Positions 13,601 to 30,103 of a DNA stretch of 64,000 bases are shown in pieces. The DNA is from Cerrena zonata. Lineage: Eukaryota > Basidiomycota > Agaricomycetes > Polyporales > Cerrenaceae. The DNA is taken from NCBI GenBank assembly GCA_038087015.1, contig JASBNA010000064.1, forward strand, positions 184,089-248,088. The letters are read 5' to 3'. The notes beneath the pieces are model-generated. The model saw only the letters and a list, made by a program, of their open reading frames with translations. It did no database searches and was not told where the DNA came from. The translations under genes were made by a program, and so were the position numbers. Position 1 is the stretch's first letter, and each line of letters starts with the position of its first letter.

Positions 13601-16600
13601 TTGTGAATATATCAGAAGTAGTTGGCAACGGCAACAAACTTACATAAATCCTTTCCCAGTGACTCTGTCTTTGTGTGAACTCGGAAAATACACCTTTGTT
13701 TGAAAGGTAGTCCATGAATGCTTGTGAGACAGCAGTCTCCTTTTCAGCACGTATATGGGATAGCATATCCGGATCATCTTCGCCATCAACAGGTCGAGAA
13801 TTGACTCGTTTGTATAGCTGTAGCCCGGACACCAAACATCAAGATGAAAGTCAGCATAAGATATATGAGGGTACGTACCTTGAGTAATGCATTCTCGAGC
13901 CCAAAGGGTGACACACCAGCGCTATCTCCAAATCTTTCGAGCTTTTCGAAGGGGTTTAGAACAAGTGCGAAGACGAACAGAGGCTGATCCATTGCCTTCC
14001 ATCGTTTCTCGATCTGCTTTGTCATACCTTCGCTCACCTCCTTAACTGCATGTTGTGAGAAATGAAGATACATTCCAGCAAATGCGAGTAGAACTTGATC
14101 GGGTCGTATTGAATCCTGTTGATTAATGTTTGTTGCCAAGCAGATAGGCTCGATATCTTCGACGATGGTACGGAGGTCTGACCAGAATTTGGAATCGTCG
14201 ATGACATCACATTGAGCAGATGCTTCATCTCGAAGCTTCTCTGCCTTCTTCTTGTTTTTCTCGGCTCCCACTTGGGCTGCAATAATGTCGTTTCGGCGTA
14301 TCAGTACACTGTGACGGAGAGGGCTCTTGAGGTCAAGAAGACGATCAAAGGAGATATAGTGTGTCGTCCATCGGGTGAGATTAGCAACAAGGTAGGCCAA
14401 TATCTTGCCCTCTGCAGTAGCATCAAGATCGACACCAAGAGTTGACTGGGCCTGATCAAATATTACACGGACACCACTGTGGTTTAGTATCCAGCCGAGC
14501 AGATCCGTAGCCTTCTCAGCTGTCTCATTACCAAGAGGGTAGAGCTTGAAGTAATCACCAAGAAGCAGCTGCGACTGAGTGGGTAGTACTATGGTAAATA
14601 TTGGAAGCAATCGACTGACACAAATATCGTACCTGATGTCCACAGCACGCGGGTCCGAATATCCAAACTCGTTTCTCTACTGTCTTTTTGCGCCCGCTCT
14701 GACTACCACCATCGTTATCTGTAACGAGTGCAACAACAATGCAACGATACACCTTCTCAACACGATCGATCATCTGCTCGAAGGCAAAGCACAGAGAATC
14801 TCCATCCTTCTTGTCCCCAGTGGTTTTGATAAGTTCAACCAAGTATGCCTATATATTACGATGGTGAGTTTCGAGTTAGCAAATGAGATCTGTGTATGAC
14901 AGTACCTTGCCATCAATGATAACGTTAACACCGGTGATAGAGTTGCGTGAGATATCCTTCCAGCCATCGGTTCTGGTAGATGGTGAGTACAGAAAAATAA
15001 TAAGTAAATCAATCTGGAAAACTCACGATAACGTCGCATACTTTCCAGCCAACAATGTCTTCAGTTCTTTCTCAACACGATCGCTTTCAGTATTAAGAAG
15101 ACGGCCAGAGAGCAAGCTGCGCCCAGGGATGACTTTGTCAGCCTGTGAACGAAACATAAGGAGGAGTTTAATTATCTCCGGGTTTTCTATCCAGCGGAAT
15201 GGTAAGTTTGCAGAGATCGTGGCCCTCAGGAACTGTCTCTGAATGAGCTCCAACTCCTTCTCACTAAACGGGATATCGACACCACGGAAAACTCTCAACT
15301 CGCTCTGCTTCATCTTCTTGGCAACATCACGTACAACTTCGGGACCTTTACGTTTTGACGGAACAGAGGAGCTAGAGTCTGCGAGAGCCAACTTCTTTTC
15401 TTTCTTGAATTGTTGTGCAGTTCTTCGAGCTGCGTCGGAGGCGTAAGGGCACTGGTTCTTCCCTATCAAGTGGGCAACCATCGCGTCTCGCTCGCCTCGC
15501 GTATGGGGGACTTTGGAGATTGCTGTGATCGACCGCGTGAGTATTGCAATACATTCAATATAATGAATGTAACTAGAAACAACTGACCCGTTTTAAACCA
15601 GGCTTCACTTGACAGAATTGTGTCATTCTCGACATCAATCACGGCACTTTGAGGACGGTGATGTGTAATACAACTTACGAAAATTCCAAACTTAGCATCT
15701 TCATACTGAAAGTCGCCCACTAGTCAACAAGTGAAATATCGCGCTATCTGAACTGTTTCACTTACCCAGTCGGGAATCTCATGAGTGCTCAAGCTTTCAT
15801 CGGTATCATTCCACTCAGGTATCCCCGCTGTGATTTCAAATTCGGTCGACGCGCTCGGATGGTCTAAAAGGCTCTCGAATCCTGAGTCCGAGTTGATCTG
15901 AACACGGACTTTGATCTTGCTACCGGGAGGAACTCGAGGCGAGTTACGAATACCAACGGGTATCACTACCTGATCGTTACTTCGCAGCCTGTGGAATGAT
16001 CCCACGTTAACGGTTTCGATTTCTGAATTTGGCGATACGAGAGTGATGGTGTGTGGAGATGTTACCCAAGAAGTATTAGCAGGTGCAGACAATGGAGATA
16101 GATTCGCCAGCGTTACTTCAATACGCTGAATTCGTGACCCAGGATTGGTGTCATCGAACCATTTCGTAGTCGAACGAACGCCTTGAACACTGAGAATTGG
16201 CCCGGTGCCTGAGTCTGACGTTGAAGCTGTATGGCTAGTGTCACCGGGGACAGAAATGAGCGAGATCGCAAAGAAATTGATGTAACTCGTGTCAACGGGC
16301 AACGTGATAGACTTTAGTGGTTTGTCGTTGGGAATTCGGGTGGAGACGTAGGAAATGCTAGTAACGTTGTGGTTGACACTCATACCGTCCAAGGTTGTAT
16401 TAGCGTAGTGGAATGGACTACAAATTCAAAAATCCGTTGATTTCAGAAAGTACATAAGCTTTGAATCATCACTTACGTGTGAATAGGGCCATCGAAAGGG
16501 TTCATAGACCACCAAGGTCCGACCAATATTTCGGTTGTAGCTGTCGTCCCATCGTCGAATTCAAAAACGAGGTTTCCTGTACGGGCGGAGGCAGATCCTG

Positions 16601-17042
16601 AAGGTGGCCAAACAGAAGTTGCTAACGCATGGAACGAATGGAAGCGAGTTGTGTTTCCGGGAACATTGATCACTTGGGAATCACTACGGATTGCATCATA
16701 GGCTGATGGTTCATGAAATGGAGGCACAGTGAACTGTGCAGATATGCTAAGTCAGCGCATTCAGTTTGAGATGTAATCGGTACTGACCTGTATGCCATTG
16801 TATTCAAAGGTGGAAAATTTTGGGAGATATTCAGCAGGATAGGCACGTCCACTGCCATCGAAATTGGCAAAGGAGTCACTTGTGCCAGTTGAAGCTGCTT
16901 TGATGTTGAATGTATCACCGAGGTCTAACGATATAGTCCGAATAGAGTCCAATGTTCCACCCCCTCTAGAAGCGGGACTTGTGTTCTGCGATAACACACT
17001 AGGGAGCAAGAGTGCCCGCAGGAATTTAGGGGGCCTGAACAT
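10646..17042 (-). CDS. GH29 alpha-L-fucosidase, secreted, with a hAT element in intron 4
   Basis: Hydrolase removing alpha-linked L-fucose (known for GH29). Eighteen exons: 17042-16788, 16733-16477, 16417-15766, 15705-15679, 12661-12653, 12604-12552, 12504-12482, 12429-12242, 12183-12134, 12081-12018, 11958-11940, 11884-11753, 11693-11482, 11427-11366, 11315-11265, 11208-11176, 11103-11100, 11041-10646. Total 2,487 nt = 828 aa, every phase consistent. Seen: a short hydrophobic leader (FLRALLLPSVLS), an N-terminal beta-rich domain to about residue 385, then the catalytic barrel: DAKFGIF + VHW + GVYSVPAWAPSGKQYAEW, KHHDGF at 481-486, and DILWCDIGG with the expected nucleophile Asp at about 597. 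A C-terminal beta domain follows. The nucleophile assignment is from family knowledge. Intron 4 (15678-12662, 3,017 nt) contains a transposon; the coding frame is otherwise undamaged. The upstream leader could begin in an unrecognised exon. Confidence 0.9.
12719..15678 (-). mobile_element. hAT-family DNA transposon, 5'-truncated, nested in a fucosidase intron
   Basis: Lies within intron 4 of the GH29 gene on the same strand. The 3' end (left on the plus strand) begins at about 12719 with CAGTGTTGG followed by subterminal TTTTTAAGGGG-type repeats, which is hAT-like. No matching inverted terminus is visible at the right-hand end: the transposase-like frame starts immediately at the host 5' splice site near 15678, so the 5' terminus and N-terminal coding part appear lost. 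No 8-bp target duplication was found. The outer limits are therefore approximate on the right. Confidence 0.8.
12816..15678 (-). CDS. hAT transposase, N-terminally truncated but otherwise open
   Basis: Exons (minus strand): from about 15678 to 15588, then 15522-15027, 14972-14906, 14848-14633, 14574-13879, 13817-13644, 13585-13391, 13340-12816; all phases agree and no internal stop was seen. Segments: HHRPQSAV near the start, HTRGERDAMVAHLIGKNQCP, the DGW (first Asp) region, LVTDNDGG (second Asp region), a long helical domain, and the hAT C-terminal dimerisation region NSAGTERTFSDLKIKKTR. A Ser/Asp-rich tail of about 175 aa follows (DSDSDSDSGGD). There is no in-frame ATG before HHRP and no BED zinc finger, so the native start is missing. 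The only upstream in-frame sequence is the host fucosidase exon. Confidence 0.85.
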
Positions 17043-18017
17043 TGCGAGTCAAGAGGAATCATACGAAGAGACATTACTTGCATAAATAACAGCGGATGTA
17101 CCGGGATTCGTATTTCTGCATCGAAAGAACGAGTCGTCAAATGACAAGGGTCTCCACCATGTGCTACTGTTGCATCCACACTTCGAAGATGTCCACATCA
17201 TCCCTGTGATCAGTACAATAGGCAAAAGAGTGGTTAAAGCTCTTTTATCCAGAAACGCATTCTTTACGAAGGTGATCAAGTGATAAGAAAAGATGCCATA
17301 ACTTCTTCCATAGCATGTGCAATACTGTGGTCCGTTAGAGCTGAGCTTCACTCGCCTGGAGACCGTATAGCTTCGTGCTTCTTGAACATATCAATAACAA
17401 TACATGCAGATCGTCAGATATCAAATTACTTACCCAGGTGCAGTACAATGAGAGCGTTACATTGTCCAACAGCCGCATGAATTTTGCATGTTCATACTAA
17501 GACCTCTGACGATTCCAAAATCGGCCATTTCTGTAGTTCTTTGGAATCAGCAGGTACATAAGCGGGCCGTACCTCAGAGTTTGAGCGAGGAGCGACCAGT
17601 CAGTGCCATATCGCATCACTCACGTACAAGGAGCCTCTCAGAGCTTCCTTATTATATTCAGCGAGCTAGACGATGATTCCATTATGTGGCTTTTGCAAAT
17701 CGCAATTGAAGCCTGAAGCTCTTAGTTTCGCTGTTAACGTATAAAGGCTGCAGAGAAAAGGAGAATGAGTAACGAGGATCACTGTAAACTTGTTCAAATT
17801 GCAGATATACGATGTAGTAACCCAAAAGACTTTACTTGTAGACAGCATCGTTGCTCATGGTGGTCAAGTTCGAGAGTGAGTTCAATTTGAATAACTGATC
17901 GTGAAAGCGCTTACGCGCTTACGTACCACTCCTCCTGCTTGCGCGTTGCGCGTCCGAGGCAATCATACCAAACTACATTTCTCTTTACCACCACATTGTA
18001 TTACATTCAAACTCGCA
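17043..18017. other. Divergent promoter region, fucosidase / proteasome beta-7
   Basis: Spacer between the fucosidase start (17042, minus) and PRE4 (18018, plus). A 100-codon minus frame at 17049-17351 has no signature. A GC-rich stretch with repeated CGCTTACG and GCGC words at about 17908-17953 lies upstream of PRE4 and may be promoter sequence. Confidence 0.5.
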
Positions 18018-19092
18018 ATGGACCACTTTCCAACTAGCTGGGGTAGACAGGTATGATACCTAATACATATATGTGTCAGGTAGCTGAATCCGCTTCACAG
18101 AGAAATGACGCATATGACGCGTACAACACCTACCCTTTGCACCAAAGACCGAATCCTGGTCACGATGCCTTTGCAGACAGTGTACAACACACCCAGTATG
18201 TAATACAAACTAATGACTATCATACATGTACTGAGTGTCTTCTCTTTCGTTTCAAGACAGCCGATTGTAACTGGAACCAGTGTGTTAGCTATTGTATACA
18301 AGGATGGAATCATGATGGCTGCTGATACTCTTGGTGCGTAAATTACAAACACATACAGACAGGATGAATCAAATAAACATGATCAATATTAGCCTCTTAC
18401 GGCTCGCTTGCTCGTTTCAAATCCATTCAACGTCTTCACTCCGTCGGAACCTCCACCGTAATTGGAGCATCAGGCGACATGTCTGACTTCCAATACCTCC
18501 AATCAATCTTGGACGAGCTTATTATCTCAGAGTTTACCGAGGGTGACAAGCACGAACTTGGACCGGAGGAAATTCACGAATACTTGTCTCGGGTGATGTA
18601 CGGACGAAGATCGAAGATGAACCCTCTTTGGAATTCATTGCTTGTAGGTGGTAAGAAAGACGGTAAACGGTAAGTTGCCGCGATCGGTCTGTTTAATTAC
18701 ACACCCTGATCTTTCATCTAGATTCCTAGCGTACGTTGACCTACTCGGGACAACATACACCGCTTCTACCCTCGCTACTGGTTATGGTGCATACATTGCC
18801 CTTCCTCTTTTGCGTACTGCTGTTGAAGGCAGGGAAAATGATCTGACGGAGGAGGAGGCACGCAAGATCCTGGAGGAATCTATGCGCGTCTTATACTACA
18901 GAGATGCCCGCAGTTTGGATAAGGTATGATAGTACTATCAGTCTTTCTGTTGTATCATTATACTAACAGTGTTCCTAGTATCAAATTGCGATTGTGAATG
19001 ATGAGGGTGTCACTATTTCGGAGCCTCAGAAACTAGTAACCTCCTGGGGTTTCGCGGAAGGTATTCGAGGATATGGTGCCCAGACTCAGTAA
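18018..19092 (+). CDS. PRE4: 20S proteasome subunit beta type-7
   Basis: Non-catalytic beta-7 subunit of the 20S core (known for the family). Exons 18018-18050, 18101-18195, 18257-18333, 18393-18669, 18722-18923, 18979-19092; 265 aa. The start is the ATG of MDHFPTSWGRQ. Seen: the pro-region, then QQPIVTGTSVLAIVYKDGIM at the start of the mature Ntn fold, AADTLASYGSLARF, the ASGDMSDFQY turn, YVDLLGTTYTASTLATGYGA and the C-terminal SWGFAEGIRGYG. Exon 3 begins inside the Q-Q pair. An alternative in-frame acceptor for exon 2 (after GTGTCAG) would make only a 29-nt intron and was rejected. Confidence 0.95.
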
Positions 19093-19496
19093 AGCAAGTT
19101 TTGTGTGCATTTTTTCCCATGTATTTTATATCACCACGCGATGGAATTCTCTGAAAGGCACTCCAATCAAGTGTTCATATTACGAGCGAGTATGTACATG
19201 GGAATGATGAAAGTACTGATTAAAAGAACGAAGCTTATGTAGCACGCAAATGAAGGCAACAAAGGGGGATCATGGGAAATGTCCTCCCACTATTCGTACA
19301 TCTCGAAACACCGCATCCTTCGGGAGACTAAAACAAAGAGCGCAGACCAATCGCAGGCTAAAGGTCGAATCATCAAGTCGTTACCAAAGAGGAAACACAT
19401 CACAAATAGCACGTAAATACATTGACTGCCGAGCAGGGTCAACTCCCACCTCCCACTATAGTAAATACACATCCTGTCCCGCTCATCATTACAGGG
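19093..19496. other. Convergent intergenic region
   Basis: About 400 bases between the stops of PRE4 and paralogue P1; presumably two 3' UTRs. Nothing else recognised. Confidence 0.6.
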
Positions 19497-21311
19497 TTAT
19501 GATTGTGGCTGCCCTGAGGAACCGGCACCCGCAGATCTGTCGATGTACGGTGGTGGAAGTTCTTGAACAACTCCTGAACCTCCATCACGATGTTGAATGA
19601 TGATATCTGGTTGGACATCTGGATCCAGGGATCCCATGTTCATCCCTGGCGGGACTGCTGGCGAAGCACCGGGTGGTAGTTGGGAACTGCTCGATGCTAG
19701 ATGTCGTAACGATGCAGATGAACCTTGAGGATTAAGGGCGGCAAACCGTTCACCTCGCGCTTCGAAGGCTTTACGTTGGGCAGGTGTTAGGTCTGCTGTT
19801 GGTGGTGGTCCTAACGATGAGGCGTTGGCATTGGAGTAGTCGGCCGACGAGGGACTTGTCGAGCTTGTCCCTGCCCAATAGTCCGATGGCGACCTTCCTG
19901 AACTTGATTGTTGTAGTAATGGGACTGTGTGGCCACCGGACGGCATAGTACCAGGATATGATGTCAAACTCTTAGACGATGGCGAAGAAGAGAAGGGGGG
20001 TGATGTGGCCTCACGCATTTCTGTCTGTCCACTTCCGGGACTGGGAGCTGGGGCATCCCAAGCGCGAACGACAGTATCCTGACCGTCCCAAATACCTCTT
20101 GAGTGATCGTTCTGGAGTTTGCGGCGGCGCCACCACCAAAATACTGCCGAGGCAATCACAAGTAAGGGTATAAGAGTGCCAAGGATAGCCCCGAGTATCG
20201 TCGTCGTACGATGGTGCCGCTTTTCATCGGCCAGTTGTTGTGCAGCATCAGCTTCCTGCTTCTGCACCTCCGCCGTTGTTTTAGAATTGGCAACTAATCC
20301 AATGCAATCGACATTTGTTGATCCAAACGGTGTTATGGGAGATGTGGAGATGCCCCATTGGCCGTTACTGTATATTCAAGAAGCTAAGATTAGCAACTGA
20401 GTTGAAATAAAACCGGATCTGCTTACGCATCGTATACAGAAGCTGTCAGGAAATGATTAAAATCAGGGTAGAACCTTGTATGACACTATTGGACATACCT
20501 ATCAGGTCGCGATTAGGGTCGGCCCGATCGGGCCAAGTGAGGACGTCATCTCCGGGGTCCATAGGAATCATAGTAATTACGGGCGAGTCCAAGGCGGAGA
20601 GGACGATTGTGTAAGGACTAGTTCCATTCTTCACAGTCAGTCCCCAGCAAGCGCAGGTCTCTATCTTGCCGGTTACGTTGGGGGAAATAGTGGGGACTGT
20701 TGAAAGATCGGAAGGGGTTGATTTGACGCAAGAATCCGATGTGCCATCTAAATCGGAGTCCGGTATGAGATAAGACGGAAAGCAGGATACTGTTTAAGTA
20801 CGACGTACCCTTAACGTTATACCATGTAGCGGGAATCCCTCCTGTATTGTTCTTGGAATCCACGACGATTAACATGAGTTGAGCGCCTGGATAGTGTCAT
20901 AATCATAACGCCGCCCATATATTTAATGGGATCTGTCGAGAAGAATGACAGACAATGTAGAACTCACCAGAGGAGTGATCAACCTGCCAGGTCAGATTGT
21001 TCGGGTCCGAGCCAATATTCTGCATAGTTGGGATGCCTCCTGGCTGGAATGCGTACATGGTATACGGTGCTACACCGATGTCGGTGACGCTTGAGTTGAT
21101 GGGCGTTACAACGATCGGCACATTTTGGCATGTTGCAAAGGTATCTGACACGAGCTGTGGGTAGAGTGTAAGTTGTCTAGAGTCCAATTCGAGGTGCAAT
21201 GCAACGTACATTGTTGCCAAGTTTCCAGGAAAATGTTCGTTCTGCCGCGCACTGCTGCACGCAGAGAGCCAAAGAAGCTCCAAGCAGTGCGAGCACGCGA
21301 TGGTGATGCAT
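19497..21311 (-). CDS. PPPY-tailed single-pass membrane protein, paralogue P1 (500 aa)
   Basis: Exons 21311-21210, 21154-20968, 20886-20809, 20747-20499, 20442-20427, 20367-19497 (102, 187, 78, 249, 16, 871 nt); 500 aa. Signal peptide (RVLALLGASLALCVQQCAA), ectodomain of two similar modules (first with APYTMYAFQPGGIP and DPNNLTWQVDHSSG, second with TCACWGLTVKNGTSPYTI), a linker with NGQWGIS and a Cys, then a helix (ILGAILGTLIPLLVIASAVF) followed by WWWRRRK, so the tail is cytoplasmic. The tail is Ser/Pro-rich and ends in QPDIIIQHRDGGSGVVQEL-PPPY. PPPY is a WW-domain ligand motif, typically read by Nedd4/Rsp5-type ubiquitin ligases; that role here is inference. The family is widespread in Agaricomycetes but I know no assigned function. 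Confidence 0.88.
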
Positions 21312-27133
<5,822 letters not shown>

Positions 27134-28285
27134 TGCTCATATTTTCGGATTGCTTTGATATTCGCTACGCTCATCGTCTTACTTGCATATTTGTCTCATG
27201 GACTCGTCTTTCCTCGCTCTTCTCTATCGACGGTTACCTTCATGTATTTTATCATCACCCACTACTCTGCAGAAGTCTGGTCACTTAATTGTATAACATA
27301 CGCCTAGAAGCGGCTTGCAACCTTCCACACGTTTTGATAAAGTTTTCAGCGCGGTGTCACGACTTTGATATGTGACAATGTCTCGTGAGTACCAGTTTTG
27401 CCAAACCGATGAGGTGAAAATATGCTGCGGTATTTTCTTTCTGACTAGATCATCCAGACGTCTGCGCCCAGGCCGCCAGGCAAATTCAGGATCTACCTCT
27501 ACGAATCGTTCTTCTGCAGGTGAGCATGCTTAGAGTGGAAGTTGAGCATCTGTATGCTTTACTTGCTTCAAGATTGTAAATTTCCCGATCAAACACTTTC
27601 GAAGCATATCGTCGCCGAGAGAACTCCTTCAAATTCGGGGCGCTGTTTGACTTCCATATATCACTCATAAATCCCCGACAGCGTCAACAAACACAGCCTC
27701 ATCCAATACTCAATATTCAATATTCAATCGCCGCAGGTCCTTAACACCAGTTAACCAGGTTCAGAATGCATACATTCGAACTGAACCTCCTTTCCCTTCA
27801 TTCACAGATACAGCGAACGGAAGGAGATCAAATAGACTGAAGGCAGACTTCACGTAAGACTGTACTTTCATTGGCATTAACAGATAGCCGCAGCGATTGC
27901 GCGCTGAAACTCTCAATGTAAGTGTGATTTGTTAAATTGCTCTACGCCGCACCCTTACCGAGACAAAACTTATGAAGGAAGGCAACCAATGAACTCGAAT
28001 TCTTCTACTAGCTTACAGAGCGTGATTATCGGACTCAGGAATTCTTGAGTGAGGTACACAATCCCTGGTGATAAGTAAGTCGTCATTGGTGTGTCTGCCT
28101 AGGAGGCGGTGATACCTGGATCAAAGGCAGGTCCCTTCAAATTCTCCAGATTGGAGCGGCCTGTCACTAGCAGTCGCCCAGAGCACACAAATAAGCCGCC
28201 CCTACCTATTGCACACGTTTACTTCCCCGCTACTTCCCTCCTAACATACCGTCTTTCCGTACCCCTTGCAAGCGTGGCCGCATCC
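27134..28285. other. Intergenic, upstream region of P2
   Basis: No gene recognised. Its greater part is related to the upstream region of P3 (see the repeat entries). Confidence 0.6.
27340..28285 (+). repeat. Duplicated upstream segment, copy 1 (before P2)
   Basis: Shares diverged blocks in the same order with 30600-31598: GAGTACCAGTTTTGCCAAAC against GAGTGTCAGTTTTGCAAAAC; TTTCTGACTA followed by an ATC..CCAG/CTAG block; GCGTCAACAA with ACAGCCTC/ATAGCCTC; and a promoter-proximal block CCTAGGAGGC..GTGA..GATCAAAG..AGTCGCCCAGA. The duplication therefore included promoter as well as gene. Confidence 0.65.
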
Positions 28286-30103
28286 ATGCATATCCTTACC
28301 GTTCTATTTCTTGGCAGCTGGCTTGCTGGATTTCCTGGACGGTGTATCGCTGGTATCGTCAGTAGCAAAGATCTCAATCCTGGCTTTTTCTGGGGATTTA
28401 ATGGAAACGTATGTTTTACTCTTCGAAAACGGTCCAGAACTCATAGTCAATTGTTTTTAGTCTTCACCAACTTCGTTTCCTTCATGTTCAAGTGTATCCA
28501 TCTCTATATCGTTACGACCAAATAGCACAATCGGTCTCGGCATACCGCCTTTCAGTATGTATTCATTCGAACCAGGAGGAATACCACACGTTCAGCGTAT
28601 TGGATCTAATCCCCTAAGTCTGAGTTGGACGGTGGACCATTTACCTGGTAAGCCGCAGCTACTATTATCTTTACTGATCATAAATAATAATTTCGGGACA
28701 GGTACAAAGTTGCTGCTCGTCATGCTTGATTCTCTGAATAATACTGGAGGTATCCCTGAGAAGATGTATGATGTAGTATGTGAGTTCTACACACAATTCC
28801 CTTACTAGGATTAGACTTGACTACTTTTGAAAACAGCCGGTTCAACTGCTTGTATATCGCAGACGTCGGATCCTCCTTCAACTTTCAAACTATCAAGTAA
28901 TGTAACCGACCAGCTAACAACTTGCGAACCGTGGGGCCTGACTGCAACAAACGGCACACCCCCATATACTATATATATAACTGCCGTAGGCTCGGATACA
29001 ATCACGGTGGTCAAAATGGGTGACGCAGACAACACGCTCATCTATCCTGATCGCGTTGAGCCTAACACGTCTGTCTTTGGTACGTCAACCTATCAAAAGG
29101 AGTGTATCCAGAATTCCTATTGATTATTTCTTCGCAGCCTCTATCCAAGACTCGTAAGCCTTCCCCCATGAGAAATATAAATGTCAACTTACTTTCAATA
29201 AAAGGTTAGGCATATGGGGAAATTCAACTCAGGCTGTAACTACGACTGGTTCCAGTGATCCCACTTGCTCTGGACAAGAATCCGTCTCCACGTTTCAGAC
29301 ACCACCCAATCAACCGAACAATAACAACCAACCAAATAATGACGGTGGCAAGTCTACTGATGGACCGAAACACTCCAGAAGTACTGTGGCCATAGGAGTC
29401 GTTGTTGGAGTGACAGTTCCCCTTCTCATAATTCTAGGCCTTGTTTACTGGCGGAGACATCGTAGGCAAGCCCAAAAGAATCAGCCTAGAGTTGGCATTT
29501 GGGACGATGACGATACGGGTGCACACGCACAAGATGCCTTAATTGGAGCCACCGGTGTTGGGGAACTGGGTGAAATGCAACAACACACATCACCCTCGCA
29601 TTCGTACAATATCTCATCGTCTGAATATCCGACACCGTATCCGACCCATACCAATCGTCACGCTGACAGCTCTACAACGCCCCTTTTACGACAAACATAT
29701 TTCATAGCCAATCCGGATAACTATCGCTCATCGATATTATCATCAAGTGCTGGGAATACCTCTTTATCCAGTGATTCTTCCAACGCTACCTCTTCGCGTG
29801 TCCCCTTGACGGCCCTTTCCCCTGCCCTAAAGGAAGGCTATAGAAGCCGGTGGAGAGAGTCGACCTGGGGAAATAGTTCTCAGCGTGTCAGGGTCGTCAG
29901 ATAATCCCTCTTCGGTCTATTCGCAGCTTCCGGCTGGTGCCGCACAGCCCACAAAGGCTGGATGGCAGGATGAAGCAAATTCTCAACCTAGTGTTATCGT
30001 CCAGCATCTCGATGGAGGGTCAGGTGCAGTGCAAGAGCTACCACCGCCATACATTGGCGGTTCCAATCGGGATCAAGACCATGCGGATGAGGCGTTGAGG
30101 TAG
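28286..30103 (+). pseudogene. PPPY-tailed membrane protein paralogue P2, frameshifted in the tail
   Basis: Exons 28286-28408, 28461-28647, 28702-28779, 28837-29079, 29138-29153 and from 29205. Signal peptide, both ectodomain modules (PFSMYSFEPGGIP; NNTGGIPEKMYDV; TTCEPWGLTATNGTPPYTI) and the membrane helix (GVVVGVTVPLLIILGLVYW) are intact. Against P3, one base is gained around the CCCTAAAGG at about 29823-29831, with a small in-frame loss after it. The open frame then ends at 29904, giving 448 aa with an aberrant end (SSQRVRVVR). The normal tail, including QHLDGGSGAVQELPPPY, continues in another frame to 30103. Either a young pseudogene, a tail-less variant, or a sequencing indel. Confidence 0.75.

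Noticed and set aside
12719..15678. The hAT block as an independent gene separating two fucosidase genes
   Set aside because: The flanking exons complete a single conserved motif in matching phase and the right half has no start or signal peptide of its own.
15588..15720. Matching hAT inverted terminus or target duplication at the right side
   Set aside because: No sequence resembling CCAACACTG or the left flank was found.
15679..15765. Fucosidase intron 3 ending at 15720 (GACTAG acceptor)
   Set aside because: It puts exon 4 out of frame; the TTTCAG acceptor gives a 60-nt intron and the family motif DWYEDAKFGIF.
17049..17351. 100-codon minus frame as an upstream fucosidase exon
   Set aside because: No signal peptide or conserved sequence, and the ATG at 17042 already gives a leader.
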